The notes under the pieces: model-generated
What the model was told of the DNA's origin: nothing
Seen by the model: only the letters and a program-made list of their open reading frames with translations
Databases searched by the model: none
DNA from: Rhizobium sp. N324
GTDB lineage: Bacteria > Pseudomonadota > Alphaproteobacteria > Rhizobiales > Rhizobiaceae
Direction of reading: 5' to 3'
Assembly (NCBI RefSeq): GCF_001664485.1
Contig: NZ_CP013630.1
Span: 2,855,001 to 2,919,000, forward strand
Length of the DNA: 64,000 nt
Part shown: piece by piece, positions 1 through 8,636 of the stretch
Numbering within the stretch: the stretch's first letter is position 1
How the letters are laid out: every line of letters starts with the position of its first letter
Made by a program: the position numbers and the translations under genes

Positions 1-431
1 TGCTTGCCATTGTCAGTGACGGCATTTGCCGTCGCACCGAGCACGTCCTTGTACTTTTCCTTTTCGAAGAGATCGGAAATATCGTCGAACAGGCCGCGCT
101 TGACGAAGGCGCGCATGCGGTTGCCGGAAAACCAGGAGCAGACATCGGGGGCGCCGGCGACGAGATAGTTGCGGATCGCCGTCTTATGGGCCTCGTGATC
201 CATATTGTTGATGACGACCTTGACGCCGGCTTCCTTGCTGAAGCCCGCAGCGATCGCCCTGAGCGCGTCGAGCGCGGCACCATTGTTTTCATCGGAGATC
301 ATCGTGACCTCCTGCGCCTGCGCGATCGCCGGGATCGGGAAGCTGCCGGTGACGGCCGCGGCGGAGACCAGGCCCGCGCCCTTCAGGAAGCGTCTGCGGG
401 TGGTCGACGGAAATTGCTTCAAAAATGCCAT
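1..431 (-). CDS. ABC transporter extracellular solute-binding protein (sugar type), partial
   Basis: The reverse strand from 431 encodes the N-terminal ~143 residues of a solute-binding protein; the rest lies beyond the window. The start ATG (431-429) follows a good ribosome site, GGGAGGAATTCA. The N-terminus reads MAFLKQFPSTTRRRFLKGAG, with a twin-arginine motif (TRRRFLKG) and a hydrophobic segment ending PAIAQA, so Tat export to the periplasm is likely. The mature part (EVTMISDENNG..., AGAPDVCSWFSGNRMRAFV) looks like family 1 sugar-binding proteins. It is divergent from the ROK regulator at 631, an arrangement common for sugar-uptake operons and their repressors; the substrate cannot be read. 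Confidence 0.85.
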   Translation of the reverse strand, partial: MAFLKQFPSTTRRRFLKGAGLVSAAAVTGSFPIPAIAQAQEVTMISDENNGAALDALRAIAAGFSKEAGVKVVINNMDHEAHKTAIRNYLVAGAPDVCSWFSGNRMRAFVKRGLFDDISDLFEKEKYKDVLGATANAVTDNGK

Positions 432-603
432 TGAATTCCTCCCAGTTGATCGATCAAAACCGCCCGGCCCAAGCCGCCCCCTCCTTGGAACGCGCTCGAT
501 CAGGCATCGACGCCGATCCCTCCATGATCCCAAGCGTATAATCGGCCCGGCCTCGGTTGATCAGCGGCCGAACTTATGCATAGATTATTCCAGCCCGCAA
601 TAA

Positions 604-620
604 TTAATTTACAAAATTAA
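604..620. promoter_or_regulatory. AT-rich palindrome, candidate ROK operator
   Basis: TTAATTT-aca-AAATTAA is a perfect 7-bp inverted repeat with a 3-nt spacer in the 199-bp gap between the divergent binding-protein and ROK genes. It lies immediately before the ribosome site of the ROK gene. Position and symmetry fit an operator for autoregulation; binding is inferred only. Confidence 0.35.
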
Positions 621-630
621 GGAATGTATC

Positions 631-1845
631 GTGAAGCTCAAAGGCGACCAGACAACGGCGAGAGCCATGAACCGACGCCTCATTCTCAACCTTCTCCGGC
701 GCGAAGGGCCGAGGAGCCGTGCCGATATCGCGACGGTGATCGGCCTCAGCCCGGCCGCCGTCACCTTCGTTATTTCAGACCTGCTGGAGGAAGGCATCGT
801 CATCGAAGGCCAGGCCGTGCCGGGCCTCGCCGGCCGCCGGCCGATCCCGGTCGAGATCAATTACCAGCATGCGCTCGCCGTCGGCTTCAAGCTGATGGTC
901 AATTCGGTGGAATGCGTGGCGACCGACCTTGCCACCAACCCGGTCGCCGCCATGCGGGTCAATCTCGACGGCCACGATCCGGACGATGTCGCCGACCTCC
1001 TGGCCGGCACCGTCCCCGAGCTGGTGAAGCTCGCCGGCCGCCCGGATGCGAAGCTTGCCGGCATCGGCATCTCCATGCCCGGCGTCATCAATCACGAGCA
1101 GACCGCCTGCGTGCGCAGCCACCGCTTCCAATGGGATAACGTGCCGCTGGCCTCGCTGCTGGCGGCCCGCGTCCACGTGCCGGTCTGGCTGGAAGACGAC
1201 ACCAACGCCTATGCCATCGCCCAGCAGCTCTTCGGCCTCGGCCGCCAGCACCGCAACATGGCGGTGCTGGCCGTCGGCGTCGGCATCAGCTGCGCCCTCG
1301 TCATCGACGGCAAGCTCTATCGCGGCGCCAATGGCGCTGCCGGCAAATTCGGCCATACGCTGTTCGAAGAAGGCGGCCGCGTCTGCGAATGCGGCAAACG
1401 CGGCTGCCTGATGGCCTACCACTCCGAACTGTCGATGCTGCGCCGCTGGCGCGAAGCGACCGGCCGCGGCGAGGAGCTCGGCCTGCCCGAACTCTGCGAG
1501 GCGCTCGCCTCAGGCGATGCCACCGCCCTCACCCTCGTCGGCGATGCCGGCCGCGGCATCGGCACCGCCCTCGCCAACCTCGTCAACATCACCGACCCCG
1601 AAGTCATCGTCGCCGGCGGCGAAGCCGTTTCCCTCGGCGACCCTTTCCTGACGCCGCTGCGCGAGGCACTCGCCGCCCGCACCTTCCGCACCGCTCCGCC
1701 GCTTTTGCCCGATTGGGAAGACAATTCCTGGGCTCGGGGCGCGGCTGCCTTGGTGACCCAAAAGATCTTCGACTTCGAGTCCTCGGGCGGAGTGACGGAT
1801 ATTGCGACGCTGGCAGGGGTTAGAGGCTCGACGTCGGCGGCTTGA
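631..1845 (+). CDS. ROK family transcriptional regulator
   Basis: A 404-residue ROK (repressor, ORF, kinase) protein. Residues ~12-65 form a winged helix-turn-helix (RRLILNLLRREGPRSRADIA, then LSPAAVTFVISDLLEEG). The ROK fold follows with the zinc-binding signature CECGKRGCL near residue 252 and a glycine-rich ATP-fold stretch (AVGVGISCALVIDGKLYRG). The start is GTG 631, preceded by AAGGA. Family members repress sugar-uptake operons and respond to the sugar. The divergent solute-binding protein gene at 431 is the probable target. The DNA-binding extension argues for a regulator rather than a glucokinase. Confidence 0.9.
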   Translation: MKLKGDQTTARAMNRRLILNLLRREGPRSRADIATVIGLSPAAVTFVISDLLEEGIVIEGQAVPGLAGRRPIPVEINYQHALAVGFKLMVNSVECVATDLATNPVAAMRVNLDGHDPDDVADLLAGTVPELVKLAGRPDAKLAGIGISMPGVINHEQTACVRSHRFQWDNVPLASLLAARVHVPVWLEDDTNAYAIAQQLFGLGRQHRNMAVLAVGVGISCALVIDGKLYRGANGAAGKFGHTLFEEGGRVCECGKRGCLMAYHSELSMLRRWREATGRGEELGLPELCEALASGDATALTLVGDAGRGIGTALANLVNITDPEVIVAGGEAVSLGDPFLTPLREALAARTFRTAPPLLPDWEDNSWARGAAALVTQKIFDFESSGGVTDIATLAGVRGSTSAA

Positions 1846-1876
1846 GCGGCGGGAGATAGGCCGGATAAGTCATTCC

Positions 1877-2060
1877 GTGCAAGCCCCGCTCTGCCCTGCC
1901 GGGCATCTCCCCACAGGTGGGGAGATCGGCTGGGCGTAAGGTCTTCGTAAAACAACAAACGTCACGAATGCCGAAACGGTTGAAGGGCGGGAAGGTTTAG
2001 CCACTTGCCGATCTCCCCACCTGTGGGGGAGATGGCCGGCAGGCCAGAGGGGGCTTGCAC
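1877..2060. repeat. RIME-like intergenic mosaic element
   Basis: A 184-bp element with long imperfect inverted ends: the left end starts GTGCAAGCCCC and contains CATCTCCCCACAGGTGGGGA; the right end, 2008-2060, is its reverse complement and finishes GGGGGCTTGCAC. Each arm holds its own hairpin (CTCCCCAC/GTGGGGAG). This is the structure of rhizobial intergenic mosaic elements, which carry no genes. It fills most of the 1846-2215 gap; the remainder shows nothing apart from the ribosome site of the cupin gene. Confidence 0.75.
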
Positions 2061-2215
2061 GGCACAACAGAGGGACAGCCCAAGCAACCCGCCGTATCCT
2101 GGATACATTCGCTTACAAAAATGCCGGTTTCCCGACACATCCCTGGTTCAATCATCGACTGAAATGCCAGTGCGGCCAACGAGCCGGCAATGGTCAATTC
2201 AGGAAGGACGACACG

Positions 2216-2602
2216 ATGAAAATGATCCAGGCTATGGCGCTCGCCCTCGCTCTCGGTGCTGCCGCGACGGCGCATGCGGACCAGCCGCTCCAGCGCACCG
2301 ATCTGATCAAGAGCGATATCGACGTGCCCGGCCACGAGGCCGTTCAGGTGCGCGTGGATTTCGCCCCAGGCGTTCTCGCCCCGAAGCATTCACATCCCGG
2401 CGAAGAAATCGCCTTCGTTCTCGAGGGCACGCTGGAATACCGGCTCGAAGGCAGGGAGCCGGTGACGCTCACGGCCGGCCAATCCCTGTTCATTCCCTCC
2501 GGCGTGGTACACTCGGCCAAGAACGTCGGCAACGGCAAGGCTTCGGAGCTGGCGACCTATATCGTGCGCAAGGGCGAGGCGCTGGTCGTGCCCGCCAAGT
2601 GA
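2216..2602 (+). CDS. Secreted cupin-domain protein
   Basis: 128 residues with a Sec signal peptide (MKMIQAMALALALGAAATAHA, cleavage about residue 21) and a single small-barrel cupin domain. Cupin motif 1 is seen as HSHPGEEIAFVLEGTLEY (metal ligands H, H, E) and motif 2 as GQSLFIPSGVVHSAKN (final His). These are the usual metal-binding residues, so a periplasmic metal-binding cupin is expected; the substrate is unknown. The start ATG follows AGGAAGGACGACACG. It stands alone, convergent with the DUF4168 gene. Confidence 0.85.
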   Translation: MKMIQAMALALALGAAATAHADQPLQRTDLIKSDIDVPGHEAVQVRVDFAPGVLAPKHSHPGEEIAFVLEGTLEYRLEGREPVTLTAGQSLFIPSGVVHSAKNVGNGKASELATYIVRKGEALVVPAK

Positions 2603-2617
2603 GGCTGCGTCAGGATT

Positions 2618-2666
2618 GGGGCGGGCGCGGGCAGCGCTCGCCGCAGACGTCTAGCCCGCCCGCCCC
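2618..2666. terminator. GC-rich hairpin between convergent genes
   Basis: GGGGCGGGC (2618-2626) is complementary to GCCCGCCCC (2658-2666), 31 nt apart, between the convergent cupin and DUF4168 genes. There is no T-tract on either side, so termination is a weak inference from position. Confidence 0.35.
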
Positions 2667-2684
2667 GTCGTTCAAGTTTAAAGC

Positions 2685-3134
2685 CTACTGCTGCGGCTGC
2701 GCCGGCGGTGGCGTGCCGATCTTTTCCAGAACCTTCTTGGCCAGCGCCGGGTCGCTCTGGGCGGCCGTCAGGATCGAGGAATATTCCTCGACGGAGATAT
2801 CTTTGGAGGCTTCGACGGTATCGACCATCTGCTTCTTGGCTTCTTCCTGCAGCTTTTGCTTGCCAGCCTCGTCCTTCGTCGCGCCGATCTTGGCCGAATA
2901 TTCCTGCCTGACCTTGTCGACCTGCAGATAGGCGACGGCAAAGGCCTCGAGTTTCTGATCGCTGACGGCCGCCGGCGCAGCCGTGCCGCCGCTCTGGCCC
3001 TGCATCGGCGCCTGACCTTGTGCAGCCGGCTGCTGCTGCGCCTGGGCCATTTCCGCAGCCGATGCCGGGCTGAAAGCCAGCAGGCTGAACATAGCAGCGG
3101 TCATCATTGCCAGGGATGTGTCACGAGTGATCAT
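2685..3134 (-). CDS. DUF4168 domain-containing secreted protein
   Basis: 149 residues. The N-terminus is a signal peptide (ATG 3134, AAAGGAAC ribosome site; hydrophobic MMTAAMFSLLAFSPASAAEM). A Gln/Pro/Gly-rich linker (residues ~30-55) is followed by the helical DUF4168 domain (KLEAFAVAYLQVDKVRQEYS ... EEYSSILTAAQSDPALAKKV). The family is common in proteobacteria and cyanobacteria, periplasmic and of unknown biochemical role. Nothing around it gives a function. Confidence 0.8.
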   Translation of the reverse strand: MITRDTSLAMMTAAMFSLLAFSPASAAEMAQAQQQPAAQGQAPMQGQSGGTAAPAAVSDQKLEAFAVAYLQVDKVRQEYSAKIGATKDEAGKQKLQEEAKKQMVDTVEASKDISVEEYSSILTAAQSDPALAKKVLEKIGTPPPAQPQQ

Positions 3135-3434
3135 ATTCGTTCCTTTTCACGTGCATGATTGATCGGCAGCAAAACCGCCTCGGTCGATCGCTCAGCCGCT
3201 AAAGGGCCGGCGAGGTCGCGACCATGGAGCCCTTAAGAGGGCACGGTGCGGCGGTAACGGGGCGATTTGCTGACGATTGAGCGGCGGCTTTGTGACGGGA
3301 TTTGCCCGACCGCGCCGCCGCCCGACGGCGTGTGCATCTTCTGACAACGGCATTCTGGCTGTTGTGAAAGGCGGAGTTGTTGGACCCGGGCGCCAATCGT
3401 ATGGTCGTGTCCTAGGCCAAACGGAGGAGCCCAA
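3135..3434. other. 300-bp intergenic gap
   Basis: Between the DUF4168 gene and the next start. It must hold both divergent promoters, but I see no convincing -35/-10 pair. The reading frames here lack ribosome sites and any recognisable motif. The last bases (GGAGGAGCCCAA) are the ribosome site of the gene at 3435. Confidence 0.5.
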
Positions 3435-3770
3435 ATGTCCATCGCCGCTTTACCCGAACCGCCCTATTACATGGTCAGTTTTTCCTCTCAACGAACCAAG
3501 GTCGACGATGGCTATGGCGAGATGGGATATGCGATGACGGAACTCGCAAAACTGCAGCCCGGATATCTCGGCTTCGAAAGCGCGCGCGGCGCGGACGGTT
3601 TCGGCATACTCATTTCCTATTGGAAGGATGAGGAGAGCATTCGAGCCTGGAAATCCATCGTCGACCATATCGAGGCACAAAATCGTGGTCGGTCGGATTG
3701 GTACACCCGCTACGAAATTCGCGTTGGGCTCGTCGAGCGAGCCTATGGCTTCAACATTGAAGAGGCGTGA
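3435..3770 (+). CDS. Antibiotic biosynthesis monooxygenase (ABM) family protein
   Basis: 111 residues, ATG after a strong GGAGGAGCCCAA site. The sequence shows the ferredoxin-like ABM fold: YYMVSFSSQR as strand 1, a helix ending MAMTELAKLQPGYLGFESARG-like, then ILISYWKDEESIRAWK, a typical W-K-D/S-x-E motif. Relatives include small heme-degrading or quinol monooxygenases (HmoA/YgiN type) and uncharacterised proteins of the same fold. No heme ligand can be assigned with certainty. It is monocistronic and convergent with the EamA gene. Confidence 0.75.
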   Translation: MSIAALPEPPYYMVSFSSQRTKVDDGYGEMGYAMTELAKLQPGYLGFESARGADGFGILISYWKDEESIRAWKSIVDHIEAQNRGRSDWYTRYEIRVGLVERAYGFNIEEA

Positions 3771-3823
3771 GCGGGCTTGGTGAAGACACTCCGCGACCGG
3801 CCTCCCCGTCAGCGGATCCTTTC

Positions 3824-4699
3824 CTACCGCGCAAACCTCTTTGCACCGGCGACACACAGAATAACGGCAACCGTCACCACAAGCATGCTCCACGTCACAG
3901 ACTCGTGCAGCAGCGTGGCGGCGAGCGCCAGGCCGAAGAACGGCTGGAGCAGCTGCAGCTGACCGACGGCGGCGATGCCGCCTTGCGAGAGGCCGCGATA
4001 CCAGAAGATGAAGCCGATCAGCATGGAAAACAGCGAGACATAGGCAAGGCCGATCAGCGCCGGCGTCTCGACGCCGGAGAATGTCGCCGGCCGATGGAAA
4101 AACGCGACGGCGACCATAAGCGGCAGCGACAGAACCAGCGCCCAGGAAATCACCTGCCAGCCGCCGAGCGTGCGCGAAAGCCGGCCGCCCTCGGCATAAC
4201 CGAGGCCGCAGACGACGATCGCCGCCAGCATCAGAAGGTCACCGCCCGGTGACGCTGTCAGGTCCTGCATCAATGCGAAGCCCGCCACCAATGCGCTACC
4301 AAGAATGGAGAACAACCAGAAAGCCGGCTTCGGCCGTTCTCCGCCGCGGATCACGCCGAAGATCGCCGTCGAGAGCGGCAGCAGGCCGATGAAGACGATG
4401 GAATGCGCCGAGGTGACGTGCTGCAGCGCCAGCGCCGTCAGCAGCGGGAAACCGACCACGACCCCGAGGGCAACGACGGCAAGGGAAAGGATATCGCGCC
4501 GGCTCGGCCGCTTCTCTCTGAAAACGATCAGCAGGCCGAGCGCCAGAATGCCGGCAATCGCCGCGCGCGCAACGGTCAAGAAGACGGGATCGAACTGCAT
4601 CACCGCCACGCGGGTGGCCGGCAGCGATCCGCTGAAGATCACCACCCCGATAAAGCCATTGATCCATCCCGATGCCATGCGGTCCATGATGCCTTGCAC
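3824..4699 (-). CDS. EamA/DMT superfamily transporter
   Basis: 291 residues, strongly hydrophobic, with about ten predicted membrane helices in two EamA repeats (residues ~8-140 and ~150-285). Conserved-looking features are the DPVFLTVARAAIAGILALGL stretch of repeat 1 and the ISWALVLSLPLMV / GLAYVSLFSMLIGFIFWYRG stretch of repeat 2. Such proteins export metabolites or amino acids across the inner membrane. It is divergent from a MocR regulator at 4799, a pairing in which the regulator usually controls the exporter. Substrate unknown. Confidence 0.88.
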   Translation of the reverse strand: MQGIMDRMASGWINGFIGVVIFSGSLPATRVAVMQFDPVFLTVARAAIAGILALGLLIVFREKRPSRRDILSLAVVALGVVVGFPLLTALALQHVTSAHSIVFIGLLPLSTAIFGVIRGGERPKPAFWLFSILGSALVAGFALMQDLTASPGGDLLMLAAIVVCGLGYAEGGRLSRTLGGWQVISWALVLSLPLMVAVAFFHRPATFSGVETPALIGLAYVSLFSMLIGFIFWYRGLSQGGIAAVGQLQLLQPFFGLALAATLLHESVTWSMLVVTVAVILCVAGAKRFAR

Positions 4700-4798
4700 T
4701 CCCTAATTGCCGTCCCCTTATCGGTCAACACGGATGGTCAGAACAGTGACAGTCTGATACGGTTTTGCGAAACTGTTATGGTTCAGGAAGCAGTACAG

Positions 4799-6190
4799 AT
4801 GGACGAAGCACGTACACGCGTGGAGACGGTCATTGCAACGATCCGGCAGCGCATCGCCGGCCGCAGCTTGACGCCCGGCGCAAAGCTGCCCTCTGTGCGG
4901 GGTCTGGCGGCGACATTGAAGCTGTCGACCTCGACCGTGGTCGACGCCTATGAGCGCCTCGTCGCCGAAGGCGCGATCCTGGCAAGGCCGGGCTCGGGAT
5001 TCTACGTCGCCAACCAGGCAGCCCCCTTTGCCCTTGCCGAGGCCGGGCCGAAGCTCGACCGCGCCGTCGATCCGTTCTGGATATCGCGGCAATCGCTGGA
5101 GGCCGGCGAGAATGACCTGAAGCCCGGCTGCGGCTGGCTGCCGCCCTCCTGGCTTCCTGCGGAAGGCATGCGCCGTGGCCTGAGGACGCTTGCCCGCGCC
5201 GATGGGCCGGCGCTCGCCGACTACGGTTCCCCCCTTGGACTGCCGCCGCTGCGCCAGCTGATTTCGCGGCGCATGGGCGAACGGGGGATCGAAGCCTCCC
5301 CCGACCAGATCATGCTGGCCGATTCCGGCACCCAGGCAATCGATCTGCTCTGTCGTTTCCTGCTGGAGCCTGGCGACACGGTGCTGGTCGACGACCCCTG
5401 CTATTTCAATTTTCACGCGCTGCTGCGCGCCCATCGGGCAAAGATCGTTGGTGTCCCCTACACCCCGTCCGGTCCCGATATCGAGCTGTTTGCCCAAGTC
5501 GTCGCCGAACACCGGCCGCGGCTCTACATCACCAACTCCGCCATCCATAATCCGACGGGCGCCACGCTTTCCCCGGTGACGGCCCACCGGCTTTTGAAGC
5601 TTGCCGATCAGCACGATCTGACCATCATCGAGGACGATATCTTCGCCGATTTCGAATATGCGCCGGCGCCGCGCCTCGCCGCCTTCGACGGGCTCGAGCG
5701 GGTCATCCACATCGGCAGCTTCTCGAAAACCCTGTCGGCCTCGGCCCGCTGCGGTTTCGTCGCCGCCAAACCGGAATGGATCGATGGCCTGATCGATCTC
5801 AAGATCGCCACCTCCTTCGGCGGCGGCCGGTTGACCGCGGAATTGGTGCTGAACGTCTTGAGCGACGGCAGCTACCGCAAACACGTGGAGACACTGAGAC
5901 AGCGGCTCGCCCGGGCGATGGGCGAGGTGTCGGCTCGGCTGAAGAGTCTCGGGATCGTGCCCTGGTTGGAACCGCATGCCGGCATGTTCCTCTGGTGCCG
6001 CCTGCCCGACGCCATCGATGCGGCCGACGTGGCGCGCGCCGCGCTGGAAAGGAAGATCGTGCTGGCCCCCGGCAACGCCTTCAGCCTGTCGCAAACGGCG
6101 ACGAATTTCATGCGCTTCAATGTGTCGCAGACGGTGGATGCGCGGGTGTTCGAGGTGCTGGGGGATGTGTTGGGGAGGCGGGGGACTTGA
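4799..6190 (+). CDS. MocR-type GntR/aminotransferase regulator
   Basis: 463 residues. Residues ~5-70 are a GntR winged helix (GAKLPSVRGLAATLKLSTST, VVDAYERLVAEGAI), followed by a fold-type I aminotransferase domain with the PLP lysine in HIGSFSKTLSASARCGFV and substrate-binding NPTGATLSP. MocR proteins use PLP as an effector and rarely catalyse transamination. I chose ATG 4799 because AGGAAG lies 9 nt upstream; ATG 4778 in the same frame has no ribosome site. It is divergent from the EamA gene. AACAGT (4742-4747) and ACTGTT (4772-4777) form a spaced inverted pair in the shared promoter region that could be its site. Confidence 0.88.
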   Translation: MDEARTRVETVIATIRQRIAGRSLTPGAKLPSVRGLAATLKLSTSTVVDAYERLVAEGAILARPGSGFYVANQAAPFALAEAGPKLDRAVDPFWISRQSLEAGENDLKPGCGWLPPSWLPAEGMRRGLRTLARADGPALADYGSPLGLPPLRQLISRRMGERGIEASPDQIMLADSGTQAIDLLCRFLLEPGDTVLVDDPCYFNFHALLRAHRAKIVGVPYTPSGPDIELFAQVVAEHRPRLYITNSAIHNPTGATLSPVTAHRLLKLADQHDLTIIEDDIFADFEYAPAPRLAAFDGLERVIHIGSFSKTLSASARCGFVAAKPEWIDGLIDLKIATSFGGGRLTAELVLNVLSDGSYRKHVETLRQRLARAMGEVSARLKSLGIVPWLEPHAGMFLWCRLPDAIDAADVARAALERKIVLAPGNAFSLSQTATNFMRFNVSQTVDARVFEVLGDVLGRRGT

Positions 6191-6251
6191 GGTGGGGATT
6201 GAGCCGAGACGCTGCGGGCAACGGCTTGCGGCATCCGCGGTCACCTTGCAC

Positions 6252-6306
6252 TAACCTCTCCTCCGTCATTCCTGTGCTTGTCACAGGAATGACGGAGGAG
6301 AGGTTA
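6252..6306. repeat. Perfect 25-bp-arm hairpin repeat
   Basis: A perfect inverted repeat with 25-bp arms (6252-6276 and 6282-6306) around the loop CTTGT. The arms contain CTCCGTCATTCCTGTG, a module seen again at 12851 and, in part, at 49200. It lies between the MocR stop and the convergent receiver gene. It could act as a bidirectional terminator, but its sequence marks it as a dispersed repeat. Confidence 0.8.
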
Positions 6307-6370
6307 GGCGCCAGTCGATGCTGCCGGGCCAGGGCCTCGCGCGGCACGCCCCTTCATCATCCCCCACACT

Positions 6371-6772
6371 TCAAAACGACCGATTGACCGCCTTGTCGTT
6401 CTCCAGCCGCGTCACGCAGCCTTCGAGCTTGGCGAGCAGCAGATCGAAGTCGAGCGGCTTGGTCAGGTAGTCCGCCGCCCCGGCGCGAAGGCCGGCGAGT
6501 GTGTTTTCCCGGTCGGTCAGGGCCGTCAGCAGGATGAAGGGGATGTTTGAGAGTTCGGGGTGGTTGATCTGAATTTCGGCCAGCAGCTGGTGGCCGTCCA
6601 TGACCGGCATCGAAATATCGCTGATGACGATGTCGGGCCATTTCGACAGGATCATCTCCAGCCCTTCGGCGCCGTTCGAAGCCTCGAGCGTCCTGTAGCC
6701 GGCTTCGTTCAACTCTTCGACGAGGAGGTTCCTGATCTCGACTTCATCTTCTATGCACAGGACTGTAACCAT
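6371..6772 (-). CDS. Single-domain response regulator (CheY-like receiver)
   Basis: 133 residues forming one receiver domain and no output domain. Key residues are visible: acidic pair in CIEDEVEIR, the phospho-acceptor Asp in DIVISDISMPVMDGHQ, Thr in FILLTALTDR, and Lys in DYLTKPLDF. The start is ATG 6772 (AGGAAAAAG upstream), 10 nt after the sensor kinase stop; an in-frame TTG at 6793 would overlap the kinase and is unlikely. It is cotranscribed with the kinase and is probably its phosphorelay partner. Output must go through another protein. Confidence 0.92.
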   Translation of the reverse strand: MVTVLCIEDEVEIRNLLVEELNEAGYRTLEASNGAEGLEMILSKWPDIVISDISMPVMDGHQLLAEIQINHPELSNIPFILLTALTDRENTLAGLRAGAADYLTKPLDFDLLLAKLEGCVTRLENDKAVNRSF

Positions 6773-6782
6773 AAACTTTTTC

Positions 6783-8528
6783 CTAAGCTGCAACGTGTTT
6801 GTCTGCCGATAGAAACTCTATTGGCAGAAGAATGGTAAATGATGTGCCCTTGCCGAGTTCGCTCGTAAGCCCGACGGTGCCGCCATGCAGTTCCACGACC
6901 TGCTTGACGACGTTGAGGCCGATGCCGGTTCCGGCAATGCCCGTGGCGCTGCGGGCGCGATAATAGGGCTGGAAGAGCTTCGGCAGATCGTCCGCATCCA
7001 TGCCGATGCCGCTGTCGGCGATCGAGATCTCCACCGTCTTTTCATCAACCCGGGCGCGAACATGGATATCAGGCGCATTGGGCGAATATTTGACGGCATT
7101 CGAAATCAGGTTGGTGAAGACCTGTTCCATCGCGCTGCGATCGAAGGTCAAACGATCGGGTATGGGCTCGAGATCGAGATGGAACATATGCGAGCGGCTG
7201 AGTTGGCGCTGTCTGTCGCAGCACGTCACCAGCAAGGCTTTCAGATCACCTTCGCTCCGCTTCAGCGTAATCTGTCCGGTTTCGAGCCGGCCACTGGCGA
7301 GGATGCTCTCCATCAGATCGACCATGCGCACCACCGCGCTGCGGATCACGCCGGCCTTTTCGTGAACATAATCGCCGCTGACATTGGTGGTCGAGCGGCA
7401 GAGCCGCTGGGCGGCGGCGTCGATGATTGCGAGCGGCGTGCGAAACTCGTGCGACGCCATGGCGACGAACTGGCGCTGCAGCGCATTCACCTGGCGTTCG
7501 TGCGCCAGCAGCCGGTCGAGTTCCTCCCGCTGCCGTTCGATCTCGGCCGTGCGATCGGCCACCATTTCTTCCAGATGATTGCGGTGGTGGGTAAGCTCAG
7601 CCTGGCTGCCCAGCAGGGTCAGCGAGGTGCGATGCAGACCGCGCCCGAGCCAGAAGACGACAGCGATCAGCAGCGCCAGGCAGCCAAGTCCCGCCGGCGC
7701 GATCTGTTGAAGCAGCATGAATCCGGGCAGGATCGGCGGCCATACGAGATAGCCGATCGTGCCGCCATCATGGGACAAGACCGGCACTTGGGCCCGCACG
7801 TCCTCGCCTTTCGTCGGCGCGAAATGCAACCCTTCGAGCCGTGCATGATGGGCGATGCTTTCGGCGGCCTTTCCATCGATGAACTTGACCGAGACGGCGA
7901 TGAACTCCTGGCCCGGCTCGACCTGCATTCTGGCCGAGCTCGGCAGAATGGGCCGCGCGCTGGCGATCGCCGGCCTGTTGCCGATTATGATCGTGCGCAC
8001 CGTCGCCAGCTGGCCAAGCGGTTTAGTGCCGGTCCTTTGAGCCTGCTCGACAAGAACTGCGCGCATCTCTCCGGCGAGAGCGGTCATTTCCTGGCCGTCG
8101 TCGCTGCCAAGCCGCGGCGGCATGGCATCCGCTCCGTCGCGAAACGCAAACATCAGGCGATTGCTGTCGTCGAAGATATAGGTCCGGTCATGCCCGAAAT
8201 ACCGGCTGGTCCATTGGCCGACATTGTCGAGCAGCCATTCATGGTTCCGCTGCTTGGCATAAAGGAAGGCGTCGTCCCATTTGGCAACGCTTTCCTGTTC
8301 CCGGGGAAGCGCTGCGATCTGCTCTTCCAATCCTTGGGCGACAAAGTCTGCCTGCCGGCGCAACGAGAGATCGTCGACCTTCACGGCGGCGAGCCAGGCA
8401 AATCCGCACAGCAACACAGCCGCAGCACTGGTGAGCGTCACCAACACGAATGTAATGTGGGATGTTAGCCTGACCTTCAATATTTGCAACCTTTTGACGG
8501 CGCCCGCTGCCGAGAAATTGACACGCAA
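6783..8528 (-). CDS. Membrane sensor histidine kinase with CHASE4-like sensor
   Basis: 581 residues. A membrane helix lies at ~21-45 (FVLVTLTSAAAVLLCGFAWL), then a ~220-residue periplasmic domain resembling CHASE4 (ESVAKWDDAFLYAKQRNHEW, RYFGHDRTYIFDDSNRLMF). A second helix lies at ~268-297. A coiled coil leads into HisKA with the phospho-acceptor His in MASHEFRTPLAI (about residue 360). The HATPase has N (NLISNAVKY), G1 (ADSGIGMD) and G2 (GTGIGLNVV) boxes. The frame opens with TTG 8528, which lacks a clear ribosome site; TTG 8480 after AAAAGG is an alternative. The receiver gene follows directly. Confidence 0.9.
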   Translation of the reverse strand: MRVNFSAAGAVKRLQILKVRLTSHITFVLVTLTSAAAVLLCGFAWLAAVKVDDLSLRRQADFVAQGLEEQIAALPREQESVAKWDDAFLYAKQRNHEWLLDNVGQWTSRYFGHDRTYIFDDSNRLMFAFRDGADAMPPRLGSDDGQEMTALAGEMRAVLVEQAQRTGTKPLGQLATVRTIIIGNRPAIASARPILPSSARMQVEPGQEFIAVSVKFIDGKAAESIAHHARLEGLHFAPTKGEDVRAQVPVLSHDGGTIGYLVWPPILPGFMLLQQIAPAGLGCLALLIAVVFWLGRGLHRTSLTLLGSQAELTHHRNHLEEMVADRTAEIERQREELDRLLAHERQVNALQRQFVAMASHEFRTPLAIIDAAAQRLCRSTTNVSGDYVHEKAGVIRSAVVRMVDLMESILASGRLETGQITLKRSEGDLKALLVTCCDRQRQLSRSHMFHLDLEPIPDRLTFDRSAMEQVFTNLISNAVKYSPNAPDIHVRARVDEKTVEISIADSGIGMDADDLPKLFQPYYRARSATGIAGTGIGLNVVKQVVELHGGTVGLTSELGKGTSFTILLPIEFLSADKHVAA

Positions 8529-8636
8529 AGGTTGACGGACCGTGAATTATGCGCTCCCCTCAAGTATGCGGGATGTCTCTGATAGGCATTCGCGATCTTC
8601 AAGGGGAAACGTAGGGACGCTGCAGCATCGCCGGAT

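Noticed and set aside
4718..6244. 508-residue open frame on the minus strand
   Set aside because: Lies opposite the MocR gene; composition is of antisense GC-rich DNA, with no domain and no ribosome site.
6885..8468. 527-residue open frame on the plus strand
   Set aside because: Antisense shadow of the sensor kinase; no motifs.
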